Shown: one piece after another, positions 16,414 through 25,466 of the stretch
How the letters are laid out: every line of letters starts with the position of its first letter
How positions within the stretch are numbered: the first letter of the stretch is position 1
NCBI RefSeq assembly: GCF_014650775.1
Contig: NZ_BMVP01000014.1
Span: 62,001 to 126,000 of the forward strand
Length of the DNA stretch: 64,000 nt
DNA from: Streptomyces cirratus
GTDB lineage: Bacteria > Actinomycetota > Actinomycetes > Streptomycetales > Streptomycetaceae
Direction of reading: 5' to 3'
The notes under the pieces: generated by a model
What the model was told of the DNA's origin: nothing
Seen by the model: only the letters and a program-made list of their open reading frames with translations
The model's database searches: none
Made by a program: the position numbers and the translations under genes

Positions 16414-16582
16414 TACAGCCACTCTCCTGATCACATGTCCAACGATTGAGACGAGTCCTCAGCCTATCTCGTCCGCTGACGCTTTCGACAGGGCCGGATG
16501 CCACTGGCTGCGAAATCCGTGCAATCCGAGAGTCAAGACAACGAATTTCATCGATTACGGGTTGCGGAACGGACGACTCCTC

Positions 16583-17086
16583 GTGCACAGTGAGGTCGTG
16601 GTCAGTCGAAGCGCAGATTCCAGGAACAGACAACCGTCCCCTTCGGTCGATGCTGTGTCCCTGGCGATCATCGAGCAACTGCAAGAGGACGGACGCCGTC
16701 CCTACGCAGCCATCGGTAAGGCCGTGGGCCTGTCGGAGGCAGCAGTACGCCAGCGCGTACAGAAACTGCTCGACCAGGGCGTCATGCAGATCGTCGCCGT
16801 CACCGACCCGCTCACCGTGGGCCTGCGACGTCAGGCCATGGTCGGCATCAACGTCGAGGGAGACCTCGACCCGGTGGCCGACGCGCTGACCGCGATGGCC
16901 GAATGCGAGTACGTGGTGATGACCGCGGGCTCCTTCGACCTGATGGTGGAGATCGTCTGCGAGGACGACGACCACCTGCTGGAGACGATCAACAAGAAGA
17001 TCCGCGCGCTCCCCGGCGTGCGATCCACCGAAAGCTTCGTTTACTTGAAGCTGAAGAAGCAGACCTACATGTGGGGAACTCGATAG
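16583..17086 (+). CDS. Lrp/AsnC family transcriptional regulator
   Basis: 167 residues. N-terminal helix-turn-helix (SLAIIEQLQEDGRRPYAAIG, then LSEAAVRQRVQKLLDQG) and a C-terminal RAM ligand domain (GINVEGDLDPVADALTAM ... TESFVYLKLKKQTYMWGT). It is divergent from the aldehyde dehydrogenase and three bases upstream of the aminotransferase, so it probably controls both. The matching S. coelicolor gene (SCO5656) has, as I recall, been called EpuRI, a regulator of ethanolamine/polyamine use. The GTG at 16583 starts the region conserved in the family; the frame is open for 66 codons further upstream without similarity. Gap 16414-16582 contains a weak inverted pair GACGAG/CTCGTC at 16450-16473. Confidence 0.92.
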   Translation: MHSEVVVSRSADSRNRQPSPSVDAVSLAIIEQLQEDGRRPYAAIGKAVGLSEAAVRQRVQKLLDQGVMQIVAVTDPLTVGLRRQAMVGINVEGDLDPVADALTAMAECEYVVMTAGSFDLMVEIVCEDDDHLLETINKKIRALPGVRSTESFVYLKLKKQTYMWGTR

Positions 17087-17089
17087 CCC

Positions 17090-18451
17090 GTGAGCCAGGA
17101 CCTCTCCAAGACCGCGTACGACCACCTGTGGATGCACTTCACCCGCATGTCGTCGTACGAGAACTCCCCCGTCCCCACCATCGTGCGGGGTGAGGGCACT
17201 TACATCTTCGACGACAAGGGCAAGCGCTACCTGGACGGTCTCGCCGGACTGTTCGTGGTCAACGCCGGTCACGGCCGCAAGGAACTGGCCGAGGTCGCCT
17301 ACAACCAGGCGCAGAAGCTCGCCTTCTTCCCCATCTGGTCGTACGCACACCCGCAGGCCGTCGAGCTCGCCGAGCGTCTCGCCGGCTACGCCCCCGGCGA
17401 CCTGAACAAGGTCTTCTTCACCACCGGTGGCGGCGAGGCCGTCGAGACCGCGTGGAAGCTCGCCAAGCAGTACTTCAAGCTCCAGGGCAAGCACACCAAG
17501 TACAAGGTCATCTCGCGTGCGGTCGCCTACCACGGCACCCCGCAGGGCGCCCTGTCCATCACCGGTCTGCCGGCCCTCAAGGCCCCCTTCGAGCCGCTGG
17601 TCCCCGGCGCGCACAAGGTGCCGAACACCAACATCTACCGCGCCCCGATCTACGGCGACGACCCCGAGGCCTTCGGCCGCTGGTGTGCCGACCAGATCGA
17701 GCAGGAGATCCTGTTCGAGGGCGCCGACACCGTCGCCGCCGTCTTCCTGGAGCCGGTGCAGAACGCCGGTGGCTGCTTCCCGCCGCCGCCCGGGTACTTC
17801 CAGCGGGTCCGCGAGATCTGTGACGAGTACGACGTGCTGCTCGTCTCCGACGAGACGATCTGCGCCTTCGGCCGCCTCGGCACGATGTTCGCCTGTGACA
17901 AGTTCGACTACGTGCCGGACATGATCACCTGCGCCAAGGGCATGACCTCGGGCTACTCCCCGATCGGCGCCTGCATCATCTCGGACCGCATCGCCGAGCC
18001 GTTCTACAAGGGTGACAACACCTTCCTGCACGGCTACACCTTCGGCGGCCACCCGGTCTCCTCGGCGGTCGCGCTGGCCAACCTCGACATCTTCGACAAG
18101 GAAGGCCTCAACCAGCACGTGCTGGACAACGAGGGCGCCTTCCTGTCGACGCTGCAGAAGCTGCACGACCTGCCGATCGTCGGCGACGTCCGCGGCAACG
18201 GCTACTTCTACGGCATCGAGCTGGTCAAGGACAAGGTCACCAAGGAGTCCTTCACGGACGAGGAGACCGAGCGCGTGCTCTACGGCTTCCTCTCCAAGGC
18301 CCTCTTCGACAATGGCCTGTACTGCCGCGCCGACGACCGTGGCGACCCGGTCATCCAGCTGGCCCCGCCGCTGATCGCCGACCAGGGCACCTTCGACGAG
18401 ATCGAGGGCATCCTGCGCTCGGTGCTCACCGAGGCCTGGACCAAGCTGTAA
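17090..18451 (+). CDS. Class III (omega) aminotransferase, probable diamine/polyamine aminotransferase
   Basis: 453 residues, PLP fold type I. Asp254 in LVSDETICAFGR binds the pyridine nitrogen and Lys283 in TCAKGMTSGYSP forms the Schiff base. The cluster of related families includes putrescine, taurine and beta-alanine:pyruvate aminotransferases. With the adjacent aldehyde dehydrogenase, regulator and polyamine-binding protein, transfer of an amino group from putrescine (or another diamine) is the likeliest job. GTG start three bases after the regulator stop, so co-transcribed. Ends before a strong hairpin at 18548. Confidence 0.9.
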   Translation: MSQDLSKTAYDHLWMHFTRMSSYENSPVPTIVRGEGTYIFDDKGKRYLDGLAGLFVVNAGHGRKELAEVAYNQAQKLAFFPIWSYAHPQAVELAERLAGYAPGDLNKVFFTTGGGEAVETAWKLAKQYFKLQGKHTKYKVISRAVAYHGTPQGALSITGLPALKAPFEPLVPGAHKVPNTNIYRAPIYGDDPEAFGRWCADQIEQEILFEGADTVAAVFLEPVQNAGGCFPPPPGYFQRVREICDEYDVLLVSDETICAFGRLGTMFACDKFDYVPDMITCAKGMTSGYSPIGACIISDRIAEPFYKGDNTFLHGYTFGGHPVSSAVALANLDIFDKEGLNQHVLDNEGAFLSTLQKLHDLPIVGDVRGNGYFYGIELVKDKVTKESFTDEETERVLYGFLSKALFDNGLYCRADDRGDPVIQLAPPLIADQGTFDEIEGILRSVLTEAWTKL

Positions 18452-18547
18452 CCAGCGGCTGCCACCGGCGACACGGCCGACGGCGACCTGCGCCGCCACC
18501 GGCCCCGGCCCCGGCCCCGGCCGGGCAGTAAATAGTCCGAACCACAC

Positions 18548-18590
18548 GGCCCGGATCCCCCGTTCGAGTGAGAACGCGGGGGTCCGGGCC
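18548..18590 (+). terminator. Hairpin terminator after the aminotransferase
   Basis: GGCCCGGATCCCCCG pairs with CGGGGGTCCGGGCC (one bulged T) around a 14-base loop. No U tract, as is normal in Streptomyces. Separates the regulator-aminotransferase unit from the ABC exporter genes. The rest of the 18452-18690 gap shows nothing else. Confidence 0.75.
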
Positions 18591-18690
18591 GCGTGCTGTC
18601 ACCATCCGGGCCGTTCGTCTCTTTACATCTCCTTGCGGCGCCAGTGACCGACGGGGCTCCGCTTCGTTCCCCCGGACGGAGGTGTACGCC

Positions 18691-19446
18691 ATGGTGGCTC
18701 CCGCAGACGATGCCCCGCCCGACAATGACGTCCTGTGGGCACGGTCCCTTCACTACTCCCACAGTGGTTCGCCCGGCCTCATCGGCGTCTCCGTCAGCGT
18801 CCGCCAGGGCGAGATCCTGGCGCTGACCGGCCCGCGCGGAAGCGGCAAGACCACGCTGCTGCGCTGTCTGGCCGGTTCGCTCAGACCGGAGCAGGGCGAG
18901 GTCTGGTTCAACAGCGTCCCCGTCCACACCATGGGGGCCCTGGCCCGCGAACGGCTGCGCCGCGACCGGTTCGGCTGGATCGGCCCCGAGCCGCATCTGG
19001 TTCCCGAGCTCAAGGTGTGGGAGAACGCCGCGCTGCCCCTGCTGATCGCCGGCGCCTCGCACCGCACCGCCAAGCACACCGCCTGCGAATGGCTGGAGCG
19101 GCTCGACATCGCCGCCTTCGCCCGCAAGCGGCCCGGCGCGCTGACCCGCGCCGAAGCGCAGCGCGTCGCCCTGGCCCGGGCCCTGGTGAACGAGCCCGCG
19201 GTGATCTTCGCCGACGAGCCGACGGCCCCCCTGCACCGCGCCGAGCGGGCGCTGCTGCTGCGGACGCTGACCACCGCGGCCCGCTCGCACGAGATCACCG
19301 TGCTCCTCGCCACCCACGACGAGCAGAGCGCGGCCGTCGCCGACCGCCGTTTCGCCCTGCTCGACGGCCGCACCGCCGGGGCCGCCGTCTCGGCCGGTCC
19401 CGCCGAGACCACGGAGGACCAGGCCGCGTGCTCGCTCTCCGCCTAG
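18691..19446 (+). CDS. ABC transporter ATP-binding protein with altered signature motif
   Basis: 251 residues. Walker A GPRGSGKTT, Q-loop region GWIGPEPHLVPELKVWEN, and Walker B VIFADEPTAPL with an H-loop THDEQ resemble LolD/MacB-type ATPases. The ABC signature is LTRAEAQRVALARAL instead of LSGGQ-QR, and the D-loop that normally reads GNLD is APLH. ATP hydrolysis may therefore be weak or need a partner. GGAGG eight bases upstream supports the ATG at 18691. The downstream permease overlaps its end by 19 bases. Confidence 0.88.
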   Translation: MVAPADDAPPDNDVLWARSLHYSHSGSPGLIGVSVSVRQGEILALTGPRGSGKTTLLRCLAGSLRPEQGEVWFNSVPVHTMGALARERLRRDRFGWIGPEPHLVPELKVWENAALPLLIAGASHRTAKHTACEWLERLDIAAFARKRPGALTRAEAQRVALARALVNEPAVIFADEPTAPLHRAERALLLRTLTTAARSHEITVLLATHDEQSAAVADRRFALLDGRTAGAAVSAGPAETTEDQAACSLSA

Positions 19447-20510
19447 TCCGCGGCTCGCGCCCGCTGGTCCAGCTGCGCCGGCTCCTCGTCGCCGCCACCT
19501 CGGCCGGCGCCGGGTTCCTGCTGCTGTACGTCCTCGCGGAGGCGACCGCCCGGCCCGCCGGATCGTTCCCTCGGCTGCTGTGGGCGCTGGTCCCGCTCGC
19601 CGCCGCCGTCCAGTTCGCGGTCGCCGTGGCCCGGACCGACCCCGCGACCCGCCCCCGCGAGGGGATGGACGCCGCCGGGCTGGGCCCCGTACGGCTGACC
19701 CTGGCCGCGGCCGTCTCCACTACCGTCGCCTGCACCCTGGGCAGCGCCCTTGCCCTGGCCGTCTTCCTCCACCTGCGGGGCGACCTCGCGGGACTGCCCT
19801 TCGACGCGGCCGGCTCCGGGCTGCTGCACGCCGAGCAGCCGCTGCCCGTGGCGGCCGCGCTGACCCTGCTGGCCCTCGTCCCGGCGGCCGCCTCCGCCGC
19901 GACGGCCCTCGCCCTGCGCCCGCGCCCGGCGACGGCCGGGCTCGCGCCGCAGACCGGGGTGCCGTGGGGGGTCGCCGTGTGTGCGTGCGGGCTCGCCCTC
20001 CAGGCGTACGCCGGCCAGGGCAGCCCCGGGCTGCCGGCCGGGTGGGTTCTGATCACGCTCGGACTCGCCCTCACCGGTCCGGGTCTGGCCTACGCCTGCG
20101 GCACCCTGGTGCTGGCCGTCCGCCCGGGCGCGCTGCGCCTGCTCGCCGGGCGGGCGCTCCAGGAGGAGGCGCCCCGGCTGGGCCGTCCGCTCGGGGTCCT
20201 GTGCGCGGTCGGCGCGGCCGCCCTCACGGCGCTGGCCCTGCGCGAACGGGGCACGGTCTTCGCCCCGCTCGGCCCGCTGACCGGTCCCGCCGCGGCGCTC
20301 GTGGCGCTGTGCGCGGCCGCGACACTTCTCACATCGGCGGTGGAGGTCCGGCAGGCCCGGACCGCCACCCGCGAGACCCTGACCGGCCTAGGAGCACCGG
20401 GCACGGTGCTGCGTACGGCCGCCACTTTGCGGGCTTCCGCGCTGGTGGTGGTGTGCGTACCGCTCAGCTGGGGTGTGGCACAACTGACGTCGCTCGCGCT
20501 GACCCGCTGA
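19428..20510 (+). CDS. ABC transporter permease-like membrane protein
   Basis: 360 residues with about ten hydrophobic segments, from LVAATSAGAGFLLLYVLAEA near the N-terminus to ASALVVVCVPLSWGVAQLTS at the end. A late segment (VEVRQARTATRETLTGLGAPGTVLRTAATL) resembles the cytoplasmic coupling loop of FtsX/MacB-type permeases but no family was recognised with certainty. GTG at 19428 has GGAGG ten bases upstream and overlaps the ATPase gene, so the two form one transporter. Substrate unknown. Confidence 0.8.
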   Translation: MLALRLVRGSRPLVQLRRLLVAATSAGAGFLLLYVLAEATARPAGSFPRLLWALVPLAAAVQFAVAVARTDPATRPREGMDAAGLGPVRLTLAAAVSTTVACTLGSALALAVFLHLRGDLAGLPFDAAGSGLLHAEQPLPVAAALTLLALVPAAASAATALALRPRPATAGLAPQTGVPWGVAVCACGLALQAYAGQGSPGLPAGWVLITLGLALTGPGLAYACGTLVLAVRPGALRLLAGRALQEEAPRLGRPLGVLCAVGAAALTALALRERGTVFAPLGPLTGPAAALVALCAAATLLTSAVEVRQARTATRETLTGLGAPGTVLRTAATLRASALVVVCVPLSWGVAQLTSLALTR

Positions 20511-20536
20511 CCCGAGCAGCCCTTAGGGTGGGCCGA

Positions 20537-21628
20537 ATGGTCAACGCAGACATCGAGATCGAGACGCTCGCCGAATTCGACCAGGTCGCCGCCCGGGGCT
20601 CACTGAACGGCTACCGCATCCAGTCGGTCAACCTGCTGGAGCGGACGTTCGCCCTGCTGTCCGCCGACACTTCGGCCGCCGTCTTCCTGGGCTGCGCGAT
20701 GGAACCCGACGCCGCGGCCAAGGTGCGCGCCGACGGTGCGCTGGTCTTCCCCCCGGTACCGGACCTGCCGTTCAACCCGTACCGGAGCCTGCTCTACACG
20801 GCCGACGAGCTGTTCGCCGGGCTGCCGCAGGGCTACGAGGCCACACCGGACGCACAGGCGTACGCCTGGTTCCAGGAGACGAAGTCGGACGGCGACGTCC
20901 TGTCCTCGATGCTGCGCTCCATCCACGACGACGCCGTCTCCGACGCCCTCGACGAGCACCTCGCCGGCGCCCGGGTGGTCGGCGTGATGGGCGGCCACGC
21001 CATGGCCCGCGGCGCCGCCGACTACGGGGGCGCGGCCGAGCTGGGCCGCACGCTGGCCCGGTCCGGGCTGACCGTCGCCACCGGCGGCGGACCGGGCGCG
21101 ATGGAAGCGGCCAACCTCGGCGCCTACCTGGCCCCGGCGCCCGACGACATACTCCCGCAGGCCCTGGAACTGTTGGCCAAGGCCCCGTCCTTCGTGCCGT
21201 CGGTGTCCGACTGGGCGCGGGCCGCCTTCGCCGTGCGGGAGCTCTGGCCCGCGGGCGGTGACTCGGTCGGGATCCCGACCTGGTTCTACGGGCACGAGCC
21301 GCCGAACGCCTTCGCGGGCCACATCGCCAAGTACTTCGCGAACGCCACCCGCGAGGACGGGCTGCTCGCGCGGTCGAACGCGGGCGTGGTGTTCCTGCCG
21401 GGAGCCGCCGGCACGGTGCAGGAGATCTTCGACAACGCGACGCCGAACTACTACTCCTCGCGGGGAGAGCCGACACCGATGGTCCTGGTCGACCGCCGGC
21501 ACTGGACCGAGCAGCTGCCCGCCTGGCCGCTGCTCCGGGCGCTGGCGCGCGGCCGCGCCATGGAGTCGAAGATCGCCCTGGTCGAGTCGGTGGCCGAGGT
21601 CCCGGCGGCGCTCGCGGCGATGAGCTGA
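20537..21628 (+). CDS. LOG-family (lysine-decarboxylase-like) Rossmann protein
   Basis: 363 residues. The C-terminal half has the family signatures ATGGGPGAMEAANLGAY and FLPGAAGTVQEIF (PGGxGTxxE with one Ala for Gly). An N-terminal domain of about 130 residues precedes it, as in the long actinobacterial members. LOG proteins cleave nucleoside 5'-monophosphates, giving cytokinin-like bases in some bacteria; the Ala substitution and extra domain make the activity here uncertain. AGGGTGG lies before the ATG at 20537. Confidence 0.82.
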   Translation: MVNADIEIETLAEFDQVAARGSLNGYRIQSVNLLERTFALLSADTSAAVFLGCAMEPDAAAKVRADGALVFPPVPDLPFNPYRSLLYTADELFAGLPQGYEATPDAQAYAWFQETKSDGDVLSSMLRSIHDDAVSDALDEHLAGARVVGVMGGHAMARGAADYGGAAELGRTLARSGLTVATGGGPGAMEAANLGAYLAPAPDDILPQALELLAKAPSFVPSVSDWARAAFAVRELWPAGGDSVGIPTWFYGHEPPNAFAGHIAKYFANATREDGLLARSNAGVVFLPGAAGTVQEIFDNATPNYYSSRGEPTPMVLVDRRHWTEQLPAWPLLRALARGRAMESKIALVESVAEVPAALAAMS

Positions 21629-21714
21629 CCGGCGAAGGCAACTTCCCGGTCCGTATCCACGTCTGCCTTAGGTAATCACCCCGCAAAATCTGCCAGACGT
21701 GAACGGAGCCCTCG

Positions 21715-22617
21715 GTGCTCATAGGACTGCTGACCGCCATCGCGGCGTCCATCTGCTACGGCACGGGATCCGTCCTGCAAGCCGTGGGTTCCCGACGGGC
21801 GGCCCGCTCGTCGGCGGCCGCCGACGGGGTGACCGCGCACGGCGGCCCCAACCTGTCCTCGACGGCGAAAGCGGCGATGACCTGGGAGTTCATCGTCGGC
21901 ACGGTCCTGGACTTCGTGGGCTTCGGGCTGGGCGCGCTCGCGGCGCGCCTGCTTCCGCTGTTCCTGTCCCAGACGGTGATCAGCGCCAACCTGGTGATCA
22001 CCGCGGTGCTCAGCGTGAAGCTGCTGGGCATCCGGCTCTCGCGCAAGGAGTGGGCCTCCATCGGGGTGGTCTGCGCGGCGCTGGTGCTGCTGGCGACGGC
22101 GGCGGGCCACGAGGGCGGCCACCACGCGGCGATGTCCACGCACTGGTGGCTGCTGGCGGTCACCCTGCTGATCATCGTCGGTGGCACGGTTGCCGTACGT
22201 CTCCTCGGTGCGCGGGCCGCGATCCTGGCGGGCCTGCTGTCGGGCCTGGCCTTCGGCGCGCTGGGTGTCGGCGTGCGCATCCTGAACGGGATCGAGCCGT
22301 TCTCGCTCGGCGGGCTGCTCGCCGACCCGGCCCTGTACGCGATCGTGCTGGCGGGCGTCGGCGGCATGTACCTGCACACGGTGGCGCTCCAGATCGGCTC
22401 GGTGAACGGGGCCACGGCCGCGCTGGTGGTCGGCGAGACCGTCCTGCCGGGCGCGATCGGCGTCCTGTGGCTGGGCGACGTATCCCGCCCGGGCCTCGCC
22501 TGGCTGGCCGCCCTCGGCTTCGTCCTGGCGGTGACGGGCGCGGTCGCGGTGGCCTGGTACGGCAACCACGACACGGCCGATTCCCCGGCCGAGGACCCCG
22601 CCCTCGCCTCCGTCTGA
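21715..22617 (+). CDS. DMT/EamA-like (NIPA-type) transporter
   Basis: 300 residues, nine or ten hydrophobic helices; starts LIGLLTAIAASICYGTGSVLQAVGSRRA and ends with a polar tail. Features such as SQTVISANLVITAVLS and VGETVLPGAIGVLWLGD are typical of drug/metabolite superfamily proteins related to NIPA magnesium transporters. Substrate unknown. GTG at 21715 with GGAG seven bases upstream. Convergent with thiQ. Confidence 0.85.
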   Translation: MLIGLLTAIAASICYGTGSVLQAVGSRRAARSSAAADGVTAHGGPNLSSTAKAAMTWEFIVGTVLDFVGFGLGALAARLLPLFLSQTVISANLVITAVLSVKLLGIRLSRKEWASIGVVCAALVLLATAAGHEGGHHAAMSTHWWLLAVTLLIIVGGTVAVRLLGARAAILAGLLSGLAFGALGVGVRILNGIEPFSLGGLLADPALYAIVLAGVGGMYLHTVALQIGSVNGATAALVVGETVLPGAIGVLWLGDVSRPGLAWLAALGFVLAVTGAVAVAWYGNHDTADSPAEDPALASV

Positions 22618-22634
22618 GTCCGTCCCCGCCCCCA

Positions 22635-22710
22635 CCCCGGGCAGCGCCCGAATTCCCCCGGCCCGTCCGGCGTTCGAGGACCGGGGCCCGGGCAGCGCCC
22701 GGTGAACGGG
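22635..22710. repeat. Streptomyces dispersed intergenic element / bidirectional terminator
   Basis: Contains CCGTCCGGCGTTCGAGGACC, a sequence I recognise as recurring between genes in many Streptomyces genomes (usual form ends GTTTGAGGAC), flanked by two copies of GGGCAGCGCCCG. Several inverted pairs of C and G runs can fold. It lies between the convergent DMT transporter and thiQ genes and probably stops transcription from both sides. Confidence 0.65.
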
Positions 22711-22752
22711 AGAAGGGCGGGGCGGGGCGGGGACGAAACCCGCCGGCGGCGA

Positions 22753-23778
22753 CTACTGCGGCGGCAGCACGACCACCTCGGCCGGGGCGAAGGACACCGC
22801 GACCCGGTCCCCCACCGCCGGCGCCCCGGCCAGCCCGCACTCCGCCTCCAGCACCGGCCCCGCCTCCGGCCCCAGCAGCAGCGCCACGTGCGTCCCCCGG
22901 AAGGTCCGGGACAGCACCTCGCAGCGGAGCCCGTCGGCCCCCACCGTCACCCCGGCGGGCCGGATCAGCACCCGCTGCGCCCCTTCCGGCGCCCCGTCCG
23001 GCACCGGAACCTTGCCCCACGCGGTGTCCGCGACCCCGCCCGACACCACCGCCGGGACCACGTTCTCGAAGCCCAGGAACCGCGCCACGAACTCCGACGC
23101 CGGCCGCTGCCAGACCTCCAACGGCGTCCCGGCCTGCGCGATCCGCCCGTCCCGCATCACCACCACCCGGTCGGCCAGCGCGAAGGCCTCCCCCTGGTCG
23201 TGGGTCACGGCCAGCACGGTCGTCCCGAGCCGGGCGAACAGGCCCCGCAGCTCGACCACGAGCCGCTCCCGCAGCCCCCGGTCCAGCTGCCCCAGCGGCT
23301 CGTCCAGCATCAGCAGCCGCGGCGACGGCGCCAGCGCCCGGGCCAGCGCCACCCGCTGCTGCTCGCCCCCGGACAGGGAGGCCACCGCCCGGCCCTGCGC
23401 CCCGGGCAGCCCGACCAGCTCCAGCAACTCCGCGACGCGGGACCCGTACGCGCCCCGACCCGCGGCCCCCCGCATCCGCAGCCCGAACGCGACGTTCCCG
23501 CCGACGTCCCGGTGCGGGAACAGCTGGTGGTCCTGGAACATCAGGCCCACCCCCCGCCGGTGCACCGGCACCCCGGCCTGGTCCGCCCCGTCCAGCAGCA
23601 CCCGCCCCCCGGACACCGGCTGGAGCCCGGCCACCACCCGCAACAGCGTGGACTTGCCGCTGCCGCTCGGCCCCAGCACGCACACGGTCTCGTGCTCGGC
23701 GACCTCCAGATCCACGGCGTCCACGGCGGCCCGCCCGCCGAAGCGGACCGACACCCCCTCCAGCCGGAGCAACGTCAT
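22753..23778 (-). CDS. thiQ: Thiamine ABC transporter ATP-binding protein
   Basis: 341 residues. Walker A GPSGSGKST, Q-loop GLMFQDHQLFPHRDV, signature LSGGEQQRVALARAL, Walker B LLMLDEPLGQLD and H-loop VTHD, followed by a TOBE-like C-terminal domain. Similar to ThiQ and FbpC ATPases; the upstream binding protein and TPP riboswitch point to thiamine. Its ATG overlaps the permease stop (TGATG). Longer than enteric ThiQ (about 230 residues) because of the extra C-terminal domain. Confidence 0.88.
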   Translation of the reverse strand: MTLLRLEGVSVRFGGRAAVDAVDLEVAEHETVCVLGPSGSGKSTLLRVVAGLQPVSGGRVLLDGADQAGVPVHRRGVGLMFQDHQLFPHRDVGGNVAFGLRMRGAAGRGAYGSRVAELLELVGLPGAQGRAVASLSGGEQQRVALARALAPSPRLLMLDEPLGQLDRGLRERLVVELRGLFARLGTTVLAVTHDQGEAFALADRVVVMRDGRIAQAGTPLEVWQRPASEFVARFLGFENVVPAVVSGGVADTAWGKVPVPDGAPEGAQRVLIRPAGVTVGADGLRCEVLSRTFRGTHVALLLGPEAGPVLEAECGLAGAPAVGDRVAVSFAPAEVVVLPPQ

Positions 23779-25466
23779 CAGAACTCTCCCGAGGTCTTGT
23801 CGGGCCGCAGTCGCTCCAGCACCAGCAGGGACACCGCGCACACCAGCATCAAAATCGTGCTCAGGGCCATCGCCTGCCCGTAGTTCATCTCCCCCGCCCG
23901 CCCCAGCAGCCGGGTCACGGCCACCGGCAGCGTCGGCCGGTCCGGCCTCGCGATGAAGACGGTCGCCCCGAACTCCCCCAGGGACACGGCGAAGGCGAAC
24001 CCGGCCGCGATCAGCAGCGCCCGCCACACCAGCGGCAGGTCCACCTCCCGCCACGCCCGCCACGGCGACGCGCCGAGCACCGCGGCCGCCTCCCGCAGCC
24101 TCGCGTCCACCGCGCGCAGCACCGGCAGCATGGTCCGTACGACGAACGGGACGCCCACCAGCGCCTGCGCCAGCGGTACCAGGATCCACGAGGTCCGCAG
24201 GTCCAGCGGCGGCTCGTCCAGAGTGATCAGGAAGCCGAAGCCCACCGTCACCGCCGACACCCCCAGCGGCAGCATCAGCAGCGCATCGAACCCGCGCACG
24301 AACCGGCCCGCGCGCCGGGTGAGCGCGCCCGCCGCGAGCCCCCCGACCACCAGGGCGATGGCCGTCGCTGCCAGCGCGTACTCCAAGGAGTTGCCGATCG
24401 ACTCCAGCGGCGGCACCAGGAACGTGCCGGAGCCGACCTCCTCCAGTGCCCGGTAGAAGCCGAGCCCGTAGCCGCCGGGGGCGTCGAGGGAGCGTTCCAC
24501 CAGCACGCCGAGCGGGAGCACGATCAGCACCGCCACCGTCAGCAGCACCCCGCCCAGCAGCGCCCGCTCCATGGGCCCGTGCGGCCGGTGCGCCGTCCGT
24601 CGGGGGTCCACCAGCCGCAGCGCGGTCTCCCGGCGGCGCACGGTCCGGGCGTGCACGGCCAGGACCAGGCCCATCGCCGCGAACTGGACCATGGTCAGCA
24701 CGGCGGCCGTCGGGAGGTCCAGCAGCTGCGCCGTCTGCCGGTAGACCTCGACTTCCAGGGTGGAGTACGAGGGACCGCCCAGGATCTGCACGACACCGAA
24801 GGAGGAGAAGGTGAACAGGAACACCATCAGCGCCGCCGCGGCCACCGCGGGCGCCAGCGCGGGCAGCGTCACCCTGCGCCACGCCGCGAACCGCCCGGCG
24901 CCCAGCACCCGCGCGGCTTCTTCCTGCCGCGGGTCGAGCTGCGCCCAGAGTCCGCCGACCGTCCGCACGACGACGGCGTAGTTGAAGAAGACGTGCGCGA
25001 GCAGGATCGCCCAGACGGTGGTGTCGAGCCGGATCCCCCACAGTTGGTCGAGCAGCCCGTTGCGGCCGACCAGCGCGAGGAAGGCCGTACCGACCACCAC
25101 GGTCGGCAGCACGAACGGAACGGTGACCACCGCCCGCAGCAGCCCTTTGCCCGGGAAGTCGAAGCGCGCGAAGACGTACGCGCCGGGGAGCGCGATCAGC
25201 AGCGTGAGCCCCGTCGAGGCGAGCGCCTGCCAGGTCGTGAACCACAGCACGTCGGCGATGTCGGGCCGGGCGAGCACCTCGCCGATGCGGCCGAACTGCC
25301 AGCCGGCGTCCGTCTTGAGGCCGCGCCCGACGATCGCGGCGACGGGATAGGCGAAGAACAGCCCGAAGAAGACGAGCGGGAGGGCCATCAGGGCGAACCC
25401 GACGACCGTGGCCCGCACGCCCTCTCCCGGGGTGTCGCGGACTACTTCACGACGAGCGAGGACCAT
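23778..25466 (-). CDS. thiP: Thiamine ABC transporter permease (fused two-domain)
   Basis: 562 residues, about twelve hydrophobic segments in two homologous halves, each with an EAA-type loop: EEAARVLGAGRFAAWRRVTLPAL and REAAAVLGASPWRAWREVDLPL. This duplicated layout is that of ThiP and FbpB permeases. Its start overlaps the thiB end by 25 bases. The first ATG in a usable position is 25466; GTG codons further in are alternatives and the exact N-terminus is uncertain. Confidence 0.88.
   Translation of the reverse strand: MVLARREVVRDTPGEGVRATVVGFALMALPLVFFGLFFAYPVAAIVGRGLKTDAGWQFGRIGEVLARPDIADVLWFTTWQALASTGLTLLIALPGAYVFARFDFPGKGLLRAVVTVPFVLPTVVVGTAFLALVGRNGLLDQLWGIRLDTTVWAILLAHVFFNYAVVVRTVGGLWAQLDPRQEEAARVLGAGRFAAWRRVTLPALAPAVAAAALMVFLFTFSSFGVVQILGGPSYSTLEVEVYRQTAQLLDLPTAAVLTMVQFAAMGLVLAVHARTVRRRETALRLVDPRRTAHRPHGPMERALLGGVLLTVAVLIVLPLGVLVERSLDAPGGYGLGFYRALEEVGSGTFLVPPLESIGNSLEYALAATAIALVVGGLAAGALTRRAGRFVRGFDALLMLPLGVSAVTVGFGFLITLDEPPLDLRTSWILVPLAQALVGVPFVVRTMLPVLRAVDARLREAAAVLGASPWRAWREVDLPLVWRALLIAAGFAFAVSLGEFGATVFIARPDRPTLPVAVTRLLGRAGEMNYGQAMALSTILMLVCAVSLLVLERLRPDKTSGEF

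Noticed and set aside
16414..16434. Upstream GTG (16434) as start of the second aldehyde dehydrogenase
   Set aside because: It lies before the AGGAG ribosome site; GTG 16413 has proper spacing and the family N-terminus.
21661..21690. TTAGGTAAT as an iron-regulator box before the DMT gene
   Set aside because: Only half of the known DmdR/IdeR palindrome is present.
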